In this document: positions 33,975-43,268 of the stretch, piece after piece
Layout of the letters: the number at the start of each line of letters is the position of its first letter
Position numbering within the stretch: the first letter of the stretch is position 1
Made by a program: the position numbers and the translations under genes
Notes under the pieces: model-generated
The model's database searches: none
Told to the model about the DNA's origin: nothing
What the model saw: the letters and a program-made list of their open reading frames with translations, nothing else
NCBI GenBank assembly: GCA_015064205.1
Contig: SVSR01000005.1
Location: forward strand, 1-64,000
Source of the DNA: Oscillospiraceae bacterium
GTDB taxonomy: Bacteria; Bacillota; Clostridia; Oscillospirales; CAG-272
Length of the DNA stretch: 64,000 nucleotides
Reading direction: 5' to 3'

Positions 33975-35624
33975 TTATTCTATGATCTCATCGATATACG
34001 AGTTTTTCTTTGCTGCAGCCGCGGTTTCTATAAGAAGCGTATTCTTATCAAGTCTGCCACCCTCATATGAATTAAATATTTTGAGAAGCGAATCAAAAAC
34101 CTCGCGGCCCGTTAACATCATAACAGCTAAATCTGATTCCACTCTTATCCGTATTGCTCCGTTATCCTCCGCATATGCGCTTGCCGTTTCAAGAAAGGCG
34201 CTTTCAGGAGGGTACATTGCTCCAAAGCTTCTTATTGCTTCGGCAAAATATGCAATTGGCTTCAGGCAACGCTTTTCTCTGGTCTGGCCAAAGTTCTGAG
34301 CGCTTACAGGCGCAGGCTCCGGCTTTGGCTTATCTTCATTCTTCTTTACATTAATAACAGGCGGCTCAGGCGCAGGCTCATACTTACGCACTTTCGGCTC
34401 ACTTCCAGGTTTTGCTTGCGTTTGAGCTTGTTTTTGCTGATTATTTTCTGTTGTAAGCGCGCCTACATCAGTACCCTCAAGAATTCTCTCCAAAGCCGAC
34501 ACACGCATGTTAAGCGCATCTGTACTTACCGACAGCTTTTCATCACACATGCGAACGAGCGCGCATTGCGCCAGAAGTCTTTTGTCGGCACTTGTTCTCT
34601 GCATTGAAACAAACGTTTCGTCAAGTATCTTAGTATGATATAGTATAGTCTCCATGGTAAACTTTTTCGAAAGCTCTTTAAGCGCTTCAAATCTCCCCTC
34701 GGAAAGATCAAGATAATCCATGGCATTCGGTGTAGATTTTATAACGAGCATATCGCGGTAAAGCGATGTAAGTGCCTGCCAATATACCGACATATCCCTT
34801 GATGACATATATATTTTTGTTGTGATCTCAAAAACAGTTTTAAAATCACGCTCGGCAACGGCATAAGCAGTCTTTTCAACGGCATCTCTGTCGCCGACTC
34901 CGACAAGCTCTGCAATCGTTTTTTCGTCAACTATCTTTCCGCCCGCTCCGTTTGCACAAAGTTCAAGCAAGCTTATCGCGTCGCGCATACCGCCCTGAGC
35001 AATAGCTGCAAGTGAAAATGCAGCTTCTCTCTCAAGCTCAAAGCCTTCGTTTTTCGCTATATATTCAAGCCTGTCTGCTATTACAGAAGATGTTATACGC
35101 TTGAAATCAAAGCGCTGACACCTTGATATTATTGTTGACGGTAGCTTCTGAAGCTCTGTTGTTGCAAGTATGAATATTACATGCGCAGGTGGCTCCTCAA
35201 GCGTTTTCAAAAGCGCGTTGAATGCACTTGTTGAGAGCATATGTACCTCGTCGATAATGTAAACACGGTACTTAAGCTCTGCCGGGAGATAACTCACTTC
35301 ATCACGTATATCGCGTATATTGGACACACCGTTGTTGCTGGCCGCGTCCATTTCAATAATATCTGCGGCAGTTCCCTCGTCTGCACTAAGGCATGCCGGG
35401 CATTTACCGCAAACCTTACCGTTTTTATAATCGAGGCAGTTTACAGCCTTTGCAAGTATCTTGGCACAGCTCGTCTTACCTGTTCCTCTGCTTCCGCAAA
35501 ACAGATAAGCATGGTTTATGCGGCCTGTCTCTATTTCATTTTTAAGTATTGACGTTACATGGTCCTGTCCGCACACATCGTCAAAATCGCGCGGTCTCCA
35601 TTTCCTGTACAGAGCCTGATGCAT
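33975..35624 (-). CDS. dnaX: DNA polymerase III subunits gamma/tau
   Basis: Clamp-loader ATPase of 549 residues. Walker A GSRGTGKTSCAK (about 44-55), a four-Cys zinc module (CLDYKNGKVCGKCPAC), Walker B VYIIDEVHMLS and sensor-1 LATTELQKLPSTIISRCQRF are all present. A proline/lysine-rich linker (about 385-425) separates the ATPase from the C-terminal tau-like domain. It heads the dnaX-ybaB-recR operon. I see no need for a programmed frameshift, though one cannot be excluded. Confidence 0.95.
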   Translation of the reverse strand: MHQALYRKWRPRDFDDVCGQDHVTSILKNEIETGRINHAYLFCGSRGTGKTSCAKILAKAVNCLDYKNGKVCGKCPACLSADEGTAADIIEMDAASNNGVSNIRDIRDEVSYLPAELKYRVYIIDEVHMLSTSAFNALLKTLEEPPAHVIFILATTELQKLPSTIISRCQRFDFKRITSSVIADRLEYIAKNEGFELEREAAFSLAAIAQGGMRDAISLLELCANGAGGKIVDEKTIAELVGVGDRDAVEKTAYAVAERDFKTVFEITTKIYMSSRDMSVYWQALTSLYRDMLVIKSTPNAMDYLDLSEGRFEALKELSKKFTMETILYHTKILDETFVSMQRTSADKRLLAQCALVRMCDEKLSVSTDALNMRVSALERILEGTDVGALTTENNQQKQAQTQAKPGSEPKVRKYEPAPEPPVINVKKNEDKPKPEPAPVSAQNFGQTREKRCLKPIAYFAEAIRSFGAMYPPESAFLETASAYAEDNGAIRIRVESDLAVMMLTGREVFDSLLKIFNSYEGGRLDKNTLLIETAAAAKKNSYIDEIIE

Positions 35625-35645
35625 AAACTATACTCCTCTTTTTCT

Positions 35646-35834
35646 TTAAGCTTCGGGGGATTTTGGTATAACGATTGCCGCAATTATGTATGCAAGTATT
35701 CCGGCTCCGGCAAAAATTACCGCAAGCACCCACAAAAGTCTTATAAGTGTAGGATCAATTTCAAAATACTCTGCTAAACCTCCGCAAACGCCGCAAAGCT
35801 TTTTGTCATTTTTAGATAAATACAACTTTTTCAT
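35646..35834 (-). CDS. PspC domain small membrane protein
   Basis: A 62-residue protein that is a single PspC domain: [22 protein letters not shown], then [15 protein letters not shown] (first helix) and a second hydrophobic stretch [14 protein letters not shown]. PspC proteins take part in envelope stress control in other bacteria; the role of stand-alone copies in Clostridia is not established. TAGGAGGTAATT precedes the ATG. Confidence 0.9.
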   Translation of the reverse strand: MKKLYLSKNDKKLCGVCGGLAEYFEIDPTLIRLLWVLAVIFAGAGILAYIIAAIVIPKSPEA

Positions 35835-35868
35835 AATTACCTCCTATATCGTATAAAAAGCCGCAAAA

Positions 35869-36145
35869 GAAGACCATACACCTAAAATTCGAGACGCACC
35901 TACATACGCCGCCGCAGGCTTAGCTCAGGACAGGCGACCTCGCGGCACATAGAAAATAACCGCTTAATGCTGCTTGGTTCCCCACCTGACATGGTTCGCG
36001 GTTTTCTATTGCGCAAGACCCATCCGTCAACACCTTACACTGCGGTGCAGACTACACAGATCCGACCCTCTTAAAAGGATACCACCCCTGCTGGAGCGGA
36101 TTGCAGGTACAAGGCTCCGCTAAGTCCCCGGCTGGTATGGCCTTC
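35869..36145 (-). ncRNA. ffs: Large SRP RNA (4.5S/6S-type, with Alu domain)
   Basis: On the minus strand the signature of SRP helix 8 is present: GAACCATGTCAGGT, a GGAA tetraloop closed by GG/CC, and AAGCAGCATTAAGC. The 5' part (GCGGAGCCTTGTACCTGC, AATCCGCTCCAGCAGGG) and the 3' GCCTG...GAGCTAA match the Alu-domain of Bacillus-type large SRP RNAs. Ends were set by the terminal helix GAAGGCCATACC pairing with GGTGTATGGTCTTC. The pairing continues outward (AAAGCCG with CGGCTTTT) to about 36158 and 35855, which suggests a longer precursor. U5 follows at the 3' end and acts as a terminator. Confidence 0.95.
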
Positions 36146-36205
36146 TTTCACGGCTTTTACACACGTGAAAAAACGCTTCTTTTTTCATAGTGCTTTTACT
36201 GAAAT

Positions 36206-36234
36206 AGTATACCACTTTTTTATCACTATTTCAA
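36206..36234 (-). promoter_or_regulatory. Promoter of SRP RNA
   Basis: Minus-strand TTGAAA (36229-36234), 17 bp, TATACT (36206-36211). The predicted start is about 40 bases upstream of the precursor helix. Confidence 0.75.
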
Positions 36235-36325
36235 GTACTATTATAAAAGTTAATATATTTTTTATTTTTTAGTCTAAGCAGGCTCTTAGCTGGACTAAAT
36301 TATGTTTATTGGAAATGTTTGCAAC

Positions 36326-36369
36326 AAGTAAATTAAAAGGCACCCGAGAGGGCGCCTTTTAATTTACTT
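36326..36369. terminator. Strong bidirectional terminator after the decarboxylase gene
   Basis: A very long stem: AAGTAAATTAAAAGGC with its complement on the right, a central CCC/GGG and a GAGA loop. It overlaps the decarboxylase stop codon. Runs of A and T flank the GC part on both sides. Confidence 0.88.
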
Positions 36370-37698
36370 AATAATAACTCTGCATTTATCTATGCCGTAA
36401 TAATCAAAGCATTTTACAGCATCACCGTCAATACGCTCACCGCATACTACTATCGGTACCGCCGGCGGACACGCTACATTTGCCACGGCAAGTACGCGCC
36501 CTATGCTATCACTGACAGGTATCAGCTCACTTTCGCAAAACATCGCTTCCCTGATACCCTTTACCCTCTCGGGCATCTTCATTTGCGGCGGCATATCAGA
36601 AATCGGCTCTCTGATTACGATTTTGGCAAAAACGTCCAACAACCTCTTGAGTCCCTCATCTCCTGTCTCAGGTGTTATCATCATCACCAGATAATCGGGA
36701 TCTGAAAATTCGCATACAATATTTTCTTTTTTTAAAATCCGCGCAAGCTCATAGCCGGTGTAGCCCACCCTTTTAGCACATACCGTAAGCTTCAAGGGCT
36801 CGTCGCCTATAAAACACCAGCCTTTTGCTGACAAACACTCTTTAAGCTCTTTGATTTTAAAAGCTGTATATGCAAGCTTTTCCCTGTAAGTGTCATCAAG
36901 ATATGCACTGCATTTATCAAGCGAACAAAGTATCAGATAAGACGGACTAGTTGAGCCAAACAGTGCCATCGCGTCACGTGCCCTTTCTCTTACCGCTCGG
37001 GGTGCCGATACCGATATATGCAGATATGCACCGCCCGTAAGAACAGGCAGAGTTTTGTGAGCAGAATCACAGCATACGTCTGCGCCAAGCGCCATTGGAT
37101 GCTGACTCTTCTCAAGAAAGTTAAGATATGCGCCGTGCGCATTATCTACAATAAGTAACATACCGTATTTGTCACAAATACGGCGCAAGTTACCTATATC
37201 GCACAAATTCCCTAGATAGTCGGGTGAAGTCACATACAATGCATCGGGAATATACTCAAGCTCCAAAAGACTTGCATCAAGCTCATCTGCATCAATATTA
37301 CAGCTGAGATACGAGTCGCCTGTAATCCACATTACGTCGCAGTCAACAAGCGCACATGCGCTCACAAAGCTTTTGTGTGCATTACGTCCTGCCGCTATAA
37401 GCGGCCGCTTACCCTTGGCACGAGCCGATAGCGCGGCAAGGTATATCATCGCCCGTATGCATTGCGATGAGCCCTCTGTTGAATAAAGGGTGTCACCGCT
37501 TCCAAACAGCCGCGAGGTATTTCTTTCGCTTTCCCTTATAATACCTGCCGCTTCATACAGGCTGTCTGCGCCTGCAATTTCCGTTATATCAAACTTCTCT
37601 GCACCGGTAAAGCGCTTTCCCTTATGACCGGGCATGTGAAGCCTGAGCGCATTCGAATTTGCATACCTGCTTATAAAGTCGCATATCGGCGTATTCAT
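36364..37698 (-). CDS. Orn/Lys/Arg decarboxylase family PLP enzyme
   Basis: A 444-residue fold-type I PLP enzyme of the ornithine/lysine/arginine decarboxylase family, short form without the N-terminal wing. The start motif RLHMPGHKG, ITEIAGADSLYEA, the glycine-rich STEGSSQCIRAM and the PLP-lysine motif DSAHKTLPVLTGG (Lys near residue 214) are all present. The likely product is a polyamine or diamine; the exact substrate cannot be read from sequence. Its start overlaps the stop of the SCIFF maturase (ATGA), so the two are translated together. Confidence 0.87.
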   Translation of the reverse strand: MNTPICDFISRYANSNALRLHMPGHKGKRFTGAEKFDITEIAGADSLYEAAGIIRESERNTSRLFGSGDTLYSTEGSSQCIRAMIYLAALSARAKGKRPLIAAGRNAHKSFVSACALVDCDVMWITGDSYLSCNIDADELDASLLELEYIPDALYVTSPDYLGNLCDIGNLRRICDKYGMLLIVDNAHGAYLNFLEKSQHPMALGADVCCDSAHKTLPVLTGGAYLHISVSAPRAVRERARDAMALFGSTSPSYLILCSLDKCSAYLDDTYREKLAYTAFKIKELKECLSAKGWCFIGDEPLKLTVCAKRVGYTGYELARILKKENIVCEFSDPDYLVMMITPETGDEGLKRLLDVFAKIVIREPISDMPPQMKMPERVKGIREAMFCESELIPVSDSIGRVLAVANVACPPAVPIVVCGERIDGDAVKCFDYYGIDKCRVIIK

Positions 37699-39098
37699 TC
37701 GTCATCTTCCTCAAGTTCTTTTACTGCCGCAAGCATGATCGCGCACTCCATACGCTTTTTAAACAGCTCACAGCCCGGCTTATATACGCCTTTTACAGAG
37801 CCTGTGGCATGGTATGCATTCGCCGCGCATCCGCCCGAGCAGTAAAGCTTTGCCCAACAGTCGGCGCACTCTTCTCGTGCGTATACGTTGCAGTCTGCAA
37901 ACTCCTTCTGCACATCGGGGTTTGTTACACCGTCATATATATTTCCGAGCTTGTATTTCTCTTCTCCAACAAACTGGTGACACGGATAAAGATCTCCCCA
38001 CGGCGTTACAGCCATATATTCCGTACCCGAACCGCATCCCGAGATGCGCTTGTAAATACACGGTCCGTCAGAAAGATCGAGCATATAGTGATAGAAAGTA
38101 AACGGTTTGCCCTCGCGTCTTTTCTCAAGCATAAGCTCCGCAAGTTTCTCATACTGTTCTTTTACGATTTCAAGGTCGCTCTCTGTAAGCTCTGCTTTAT
38201 CTCCCGGAGCTGACACTACCGGTTCCATACTGAGTTCGTCAAAGCCAAGCTCAAGCATGGTCTTTATATCCTCAAGAAAATCGGGGTTCTCATGAGTAAA
38301 CGTGCCGCGCATATAATAATTCTTTCCGCCGCGCGCCTTTACAAGCTTCTGAAATTTCGGTACTATTGTATCAAAGCTTCCCTTTCCGGCATAGTCCACG
38401 CGGTATTTGTCGTGTACTTCTTTTCTTCCGTCAAGAGAAAGCACAACGTTGCTCATTTCTTTATTTGCAAAATCAATAGCGTCATCATCAATGAGCATAC
38501 CGTTTGTCGTAAGCGTAAAGCGGAAATTTTTATTGTGCTCTTTTTCAATACTTCTCGCATACTTAACAAGCTCTTTGACAACGTCAAAATTCATAAGCGG
38601 TTCGCCGCCGAAAAAATCCACCTCGAGGTTAGTGCGGTTTCCCGAATTTTCAACAAGAAAATCAAGCGCGCGCTTGCCTACCTCAAGACTCATAACGGCA
38701 CGCTCACCGTGATACTTACCCTGACTTGCAAAGCAATACTCACAGTTTAAATTACATGTGTGGGCAACGTGCAAGCACAGCGCCTTTACAACGCCCGACG
38801 TACGTGCTTTTAGCTCTCCCGCCATAGGCGCAAACACGTCAGGCGCAAAAAGCCGGCCGTCATGTTTAAGTTCTTCTATCTGTTCAAAGCATTCTATAAT
38901 ATCCGCTTCGGTTATAACTGTGCCTTCACCGCCATCACATCCAACGTATTTTTCATTCATCAGGGCAATTATATTGTCCTTGCTCTCATGCTCATAAAGC
39001 GCAATTATATCATACGCTACGTCGTCTACAACGTGAACAGCACCGGAGCATACGTCTATTACGATATTATATGTACCAAGTTTATACTGATGTATCAT
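37695..39098 (-). CDS. scfB: SCIFF peptide maturase, radical SAM/SPASM enzyme
   Basis: A 467-residue radical SAM enzyme that installs thioether crosslinks in the SCIFF peptide. It has an N-terminal recognition domain (HQYKLGTYNIVIDVCSGAV), the SAM cluster motif CNLNCEYCFAS near residue 116, and a C-terminal SPASM region with auxiliary-cluster cysteines (ISGCGSG, DLYPCHQF, CADCWAKLYCSGGC). The adjacent upstream gene encodes the precursor. The start at 39098 has TAGGAGAAAAA before it; the frame from 39149 lacks a site. It is 57 bases after scfA and coupled to the decarboxylase. Confidence 0.95.
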   Translation of the reverse strand: MIHQYKLGTYNIVIDVCSGAVHVVDDVAYDIIALYEHESKDNIIALMNEKYVGCDGGEGTVITEADIIECFEQIEELKHDGRLFAPDVFAPMAGELKARTSGVVKALCLHVAHTCNLNCEYCFASQGKYHGERAVMSLEVGKRALDFLVENSGNRTNLEVDFFGGEPLMNFDVVKELVKYARSIEKEHNKNFRFTLTTNGMLIDDDAIDFANKEMSNVVLSLDGRKEVHDKYRVDYAGKGSFDTIVPKFQKLVKARGGKNYYMRGTFTHENPDFLEDIKTMLELGFDELSMEPVVSAPGDKAELTESDLEIVKEQYEKLAELMLEKRREGKPFTFYHYMLDLSDGPCIYKRISGCGSGTEYMAVTPWGDLYPCHQFVGEEKYKLGNIYDGVTNPDVQKEFADCNVYAREECADCWAKLYCSGGCAANAYHATGSVKGVYKPGCELFKKRMECAIMLAAVKELEEDDE

Positions 39099-39155
39099 TT
39101 TTTCTCCTACAAAGAATGCCGCCTGTATGGCGGCATTCTCATCTGACATATTAAA

Positions 39156-39302
39156 TTACTTCTTTTTGTTTTCGCACTTCTGATTTGCGATACCGCAGCT
39201 TGTCTTGCATGCAGACTGGCATGATGTCTGGCATTCGCCGCATCCGCCCTTCTTAGCGCTTTCGCAAAGATTACGTGTCTTTAATGTCTTGATATGCTTC
39301 AT
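39156..39302 (-). CDS. scfA: SCIFF precursor peptide
   Basis: A 48-residue ribosomal peptide of the 'six cysteines in forty-five' family. The leader MKHIKTLKTRNL is followed by the near-invariant core CGECQTSCQSACKTSCG, and a last Cys at 43. The canonical cysteines are 21, 24, 28, 32, 36 and 43; a seventh at position 13 is extra. The start at 39302 follows CGGAGGACAGGAAG. It is the substrate of the maturase encoded 57 bases downstream. The biological role of SCIFF remains unknown although it is almost universal in Clostridia. Confidence 0.96.
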   Translation of the reverse strand: MKHIKTLKTRNLCESAKKGGCGECQTSCQSACKTSCGIANQKCENKKK

Positions 39303-39393
39303 CTTCCTGTCCTCCGGATAATGATTAGTTTTACGGTTTTGATTATACCACATTTAACAGATAAAGTCAATAGCTGTTTTAACTCTTTTCAGC

Positions 39394-41148
39394 TTATATG
39401 CTGTATTTCTTTTCGTACTGTTCGAAAAGCTCATTGAAGTCGTCGGAATTATGCTTGATTTCGTTAAGGTAAGCGTGCGAGTCATAATTCTTGTTCTTGA
39501 TATCAATAACGCTTACGGCTATATTTGAAGAATGGTCTGCAATACGCTCAAAGTTTGTAAGCAGGTCGGTAAGAACGAATCCAAGCTCTATTGTACAATC
39601 ACCGGATTTAAGTCTTTCTATATGACGCGTTCTGATGCTTGTTTTAAGTTTGTCAACAACCTGCTCGATTGGTTCAACAAGCGCTGCTGTTGCAGCGTCT
39701 CCGCTTTCATATGCCTTTACCGCAAGCTTGATTGCTTCTCCTGCTGCTCCTCTCAGAGCCGTGAGCTCCTTCATAGCCTCATCAGAGAAAGCAAGCTTCT
39801 TTTCGTGAAGCTCTACACAGGACTCTGCTATATTCTTTGCGTGGTCGCTTATACGTTCAAAGTCGCCTATTACGTGAAGCATGGTTGATGTTTCTGCCGC
39901 ATCTTCGGGTGTGAGGTCAAGGCTCGAAAGCTTCAGAAGATAAGAGCCGAGCGCGTCCTCATATTTGTCTACATCCTTTTCGCCCTTGGATATAACGTCC
40001 ACCTCAGCTTCGTCATATTTATCAAGAAGTTTGAACGAACGCTTTACAAGATCAAGAGAAAGCTCGCTCATTGTAAGCGCACTTGAACGGCAAGCGCCGA
40101 CCGCAACGGCAGGCGTTGTGAAAAGACGTTCGTCAGGAATATTGAGTTCGTTCGATTTCTGCCCGTCGCGAACAAGCTTACGTGAAATATTTTCAAGGAA
40201 ATTCGGGAAAGGAATAAAAATAATAACCGATAAAACAGTAAACGTTGTATTAATTATAGCGATTCCTAGAGGAGATGCAATATCGTTTACAAAATCAAAT
40301 TTTACAAACCAATTTATGATTGTAAATGCAGGAAGTATTATAGCAGTAGACAATACGTTGAACACAAGATGTATATATGCTGCACGGCGCGCGTCTTTGG
40401 ACGTACCCGTTGAAGAGATCATCGCTGTAACGCACGTACCTATTTTCATACCCATTACTATCGGAATAACAGAGCCGTAGGTGATAACACCCGTAAGAGA
40501 AAGCGCTTGAAGTATACCGATAGATGCTGAAGAAGACTGGATTATTGCTGTCAGAACCGCACCTACTATTACACCGAGCACAGGATTTGAGAATAACAAA
40601 AGTACGCTCTTGAAGGCTTCCGATTCCTTGAGGGGATCAACAGCACCCGACATAAATTCCATACCGTACATAAGAACCGCAAAGCCCAGAAGAACATGCG
40701 AAATATCGCGGATCTTCTGACGCTTGCAGAACATGAACATTACTATTCCTATAAATGCAAGAACAGGAGTAAAGGAGTCGGGTTTTAAAAGCCTGAGTAT
40801 CATAGTATCGCCTTCAATACCAGAAAGTGAAAGTATCCATGAGGTTACAGACGTACCGACGTTTGCCCCCAGTATTACTCCAACAGACTGTCTGAGCGTC
40901 ATAACACCCGAGTTAACAAAACCGACAACCATAACAGTTGTTGCTGATGATGACTGGATTATAGCCGTTACGCCAAGTCCGAGTAAAAAGCCTGAAAACG
41001 TGTTTTTGGTCAGCCTTGCAAGAATATCCTTGAGTCTGTTGCCTGCACTCTTTTCAAGCGCGTTACCCATGATATTCATTCCGTACAAGAACATCGCAAG
41101 ACCGCCAAGCAGTGCAATAACGTTAAAAATACTGAATTGCGTTTCCAT
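39394..41148 (-). CDS. Na/Pi cotransporter with PhoU-like domain
   Basis: A 584-residue NptA/YjbB-type protein. The N-terminal about 330 residues hold two inverted Na/Pi-cotransporter repeats with eight or more helices and the repeated QSSSATTVMVVGFVNSG and QSSSASIGILQAL motifs. The C-terminal about 230 residues are a PhoU-like helical domain (HVIGDFERISDHAKNIAE and LTNFERIADHSSNIA). It probably moves phosphate with sodium. It is monocistronic; a palindromic candidate Pho box lies about 140 bp upstream. AAAGGAAAGG precedes the start. Confidence 0.93.
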   Translation of the reverse strand: METQFSIFNVIALLGGLAMFLYGMNIMGNALEKSAGNRLKDILARLTKNTFSGFLLGLGVTAIIQSSSATTVMVVGFVNSGVMTLRQSVGVILGANVGTSVTSWILSLSGIEGDTMILRLLKPDSFTPVLAFIGIVMFMFCKRQKIRDISHVLLGFAVLMYGMEFMSGAVDPLKESEAFKSVLLLFSNPVLGVIVGAVLTAIIQSSSASIGILQALSLTGVITYGSVIPIVMGMKIGTCVTAMISSTGTSKDARRAAYIHLVFNVLSTAIILPAFTIINWFVKFDFVNDIASPLGIAIINTTFTVLSVIIFIPFPNFLENISRKLVRDGQKSNELNIPDERLFTTPAVAVGACRSSALTMSELSLDLVKRSFKLLDKYDEAEVDVISKGEKDVDKYEDALGSYLLKLSSLDLTPEDAAETSTMLHVIGDFERISDHAKNIAESCVELHEKKLAFSDEAMKELTALRGAAGEAIKLAVKAYESGDAATAALVEPIEQVVDKLKTSIRTRHIERLKSGDCTIELGFVLTDLLTNFERIADHSSNIAVSVIDIKNKNYDSHAYLNEIKHNSDDFNELFEQYEKKYSI

Positions 41149-41288
41149 TAAGTAACCTTTCCTTTCAATAGCCGCACATGTGTTTGTTTTCTTATAATTT
41201 CAACACCGATTTATATATTTGGAATAATATTCCCAAATTTCGGCATTTTAATACTACCATTTTTTCATGAACGTCTTTTTGCGTGTAG

Positions 41289-41305
41289 GTTAACAAAATG
41301 TTAAC
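41289..41305. promoter_or_regulatory. Candidate PhoP-type box upstream of the Na/Pi gene
   Basis: The palindrome GTTAACAAAATGTTAAC holds TTAACA and TTAAC(G/C) in direct arrangement with a 5-base gap, like the TTnACA repeats (11-bp period) of Bacillus PhoP sites. It lies about 140 bp upstream of the Na/Pi start. No histidine kinase is in view, so this rests on motif similarity only. Confidence 0.3.
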
Positions 41306-41310
41306 GAACC

Positions 41311-41346
41311 AAAAATATAGCCGGGTGCTGGTAAGCACACCCGGCT
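41311..41346 (-). terminator. Terminator of the metal-export operon
   Basis: AGCCGGGTG pairs with CACCCGGCT; on the minus strand ATATTTTT follows. It lies just after the P-type ATPase stop. Confidence 0.85.
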
Positions 41347-41351
41347 GTTTA

Positions 41352-43253
41352 TTACATTTTCACTTTGAGAGCACGCACGGCATTAAGTATCGCTATAACG
41401 CAAACTCCAACGTCAGCAAATATTGCCGCAGGCATATTTGTAAGCCCGCATATTGTAAGTATCAGCACTGCAAGCTTGATACCAATAGTCATCACCATAT
41501 TTTGCTTAACGAGGCGCACAGTATATTTAGATGCCTCTGCGGCCTGCGCTATTTTCCTCAGCTCACCGTTCATTATAACAACGTCCGCCGCTTCAAGTGC
41601 CGCATCCGAGCCGATATCGCCCATTGCAATGCCAACGTTTGCTATTCCGAGCGTCGGCGCGTCGTTTATGCCGTCTCCTGCAAAAATAACTTTGTTCCCT
41701 GCTTCCTTAAGTCTTTTCACAAGATCAAGCTTGTCTTCAGGTGTAAGCTCTGATTCGCACATATCAAGACCAAGCTCACCGGCAACCTCTTCTGCTATAA
41801 CACGGCGGTCTCCGCTGAACATACCGATAAGAGTTATTCCCGCATCCCTTACCGCAGATACGGCAAGATCGGCATCGGGCTTTATTTTATCGCAAAGAGC
41901 TATGTATCCTACATATTTTTTATCAAGCGCAAAATGCACTCTCTTCTCTTTTTCATTTTCTTCAATATCAGCCTCAACGCCAAGGTCATAAAGAAAGCTC
42001 GCTTCACCTGCCGCAAATACGTGACCGTCAAGAAGTGCCGCCGTACCGCGTCCGGGAACTTCCGTAAAGCTTTCGCTTTCACGCGCATCTATTCCTTTTA
42101 ACTTCACATATTCAACTATTGCTTTGGCAAGGGGGTGGTTTGACTCACCCTCGCTTATAGCGGCAACTGTAAGAAGTATATTCTCGTTCGCTGAGTTTGA
42201 AGGGCACACATCCGTCACATAAAGCTTTCCCGTTGTAAGAGTTCCCGTTTTATCAAGTATGAGCGTATTACAATCACAAAGCTCATCTATAACGTTTGCC
42301 CCCTTAACAAGAATTCCAAGCGATGATGCTCCGCCGATCCCGCTGAAATATGTAAGCGGAACGGATATCACAAGCGCGCACGGACATGATATCACAAGTA
42401 GTGAAAGCGCGCGGTATATCCACAGTCTTATATCACCCGTTATGATCGAACCGAGTATTGCCACTAATAAAGTAATACCGAATACCGCAGGAGTATAATA
42501 TTTTGCAAATCTAGTAACGAGACGTTCGTTTTCAGACTTGTTTTCACTTTGTTCCTCAACGATTTTAAGTATACGCGATACCATAGAATCTGCGTCTGAC
42601 GAAGTTGCTCTGATGCGAACTACGTTTGTAAGATTTATGCAGCCGCTGATAACGGCTTCTCCCTCGTGTATTGTAACAGGCAGGCTTTCTCCCGTTATCG
42701 CGGAAGTGTCCGCTTCGAGAACACCGCCGGTAACAACTCCGTCAACAGGCACTCTTTCGCCGGGGCGTACAAGAATTATATCGCCAACTGTAATAGTTGA
42801 AGTATCAACGTCAACAACTTCTCCTATAACGACCTTATGCGCTGTTTCAGGACGTATCTCCATCATAGCCTTGATAGAACGGCGGGAGCGATTCACGGCA
42901 ACAGACTGGAAAAGCTCACCTATCTGATAAAGTATCATAACTGCGCACGCTTCGGTAAACTCGCCTATTGCAAATGCGCCTATTGAAGCAACGCTCATAA
43001 GCATATGCTCCTCAAAAACATTGCCGCGTACGGCACGCTTTATCGCCGTAAGGATAACGTTATATGCACATATCGCATAAGAAACAAGACATATTATAAG
43101 CTGTGCTGCCCATACCTTTGAGAAAAAGAGCGCAACTACCAGCAAAACAAGCGACGCGCCAATTTTATAAAGATCATTCTTCTGAGAATACGTAAGCTTT
43201 ACAGATGATATACGGTCTATTATCATATAAAAAACATTTTTTATCTTCTCCAT
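41352..43253 (-). CDS. Heavy-metal P1B-type ATPase (Zn/Cd/Pb exporter type)
   Basis: A 633-residue P-type ATPase with about eight membrane helices. It shows the transport-site motif SCPCALVISVPL (CPC near residue 294), the phosphorylation site DKTGTLTTGK, the HP locus SNHPLAK, and the ATP hinge GDGINDAPTL. The helix after GDGINDAP carries GIKLAVLILTICGL-type sequence seen in Zn/Cd pumps (P1B-2). There is no N-terminal metal-binding domain; a separate HMA protein lies just upstream. With an SmtB-like zinc sensor heading the operon, Zn/Cd export is the best call; copper is less likely. Confidence 0.93.
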   Translation of the reverse strand: MEKIKNVFYMIIDRISSVKLTYSQKNDLYKIGASLVLLVVALFFSKVWAAQLIICLVSYAICAYNVILTAIKRAVRGNVFEEHMLMSVASIGAFAIGEFTEACAVMILYQIGELFQSVAVNRSRRSIKAMMEIRPETAHKVVIGEVVDVDTSTITVGDIILVRPGERVPVDGVVTGGVLEADTSAITGESLPVTIHEGEAVISGCINLTNVVRIRATSSDADSMVSRILKIVEEQSENKSENERLVTRFAKYYTPAVFGITLLVAILGSIITGDIRLWIYRALSLLVISCPCALVISVPLTYFSGIGGASSLGILVKGANVIDELCDCNTLILDKTGTLTTGKLYVTDVCPSNSANENILLTVAAISEGESNHPLAKAIVEYVKLKGIDARESESFTEVPGRGTAALLDGHVFAAGEASFLYDLGVEADIEENEKEKRVHFALDKKYVGYIALCDKIKPDADLAVSAVRDAGITLIGMFSGDRRVIAEEVAGELGLDMCESELTPEDKLDLVKRLKEAGNKVIFAGDGINDAPTLGIANVGIAMGDIGSDAALEAADVVIMNGELRKIAQAAEASKYTVRLVKQNMVMTIGIKLAVLILTICGLTNMPAAIFADVGVCVIAILNAVRALKVKM

Positions 43254-43268
43254 AAGTACCCCCCCGCT

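Noticed and set aside
36268-36302. Inverted repeat TTTAGTC...GACTAAA upstream of the SRP RNA promoter, considered as a tRNA or terminator
   Set aside because: It is far too short for a tRNA and has no T tract; bulged pairing may be chance.
41365-41991. 208-codon plus-strand frame inside the P-type ATPase gene
   Set aside because: Ser/Ala/Ile-rich mirror of conserved ATPase motifs; no independent support.
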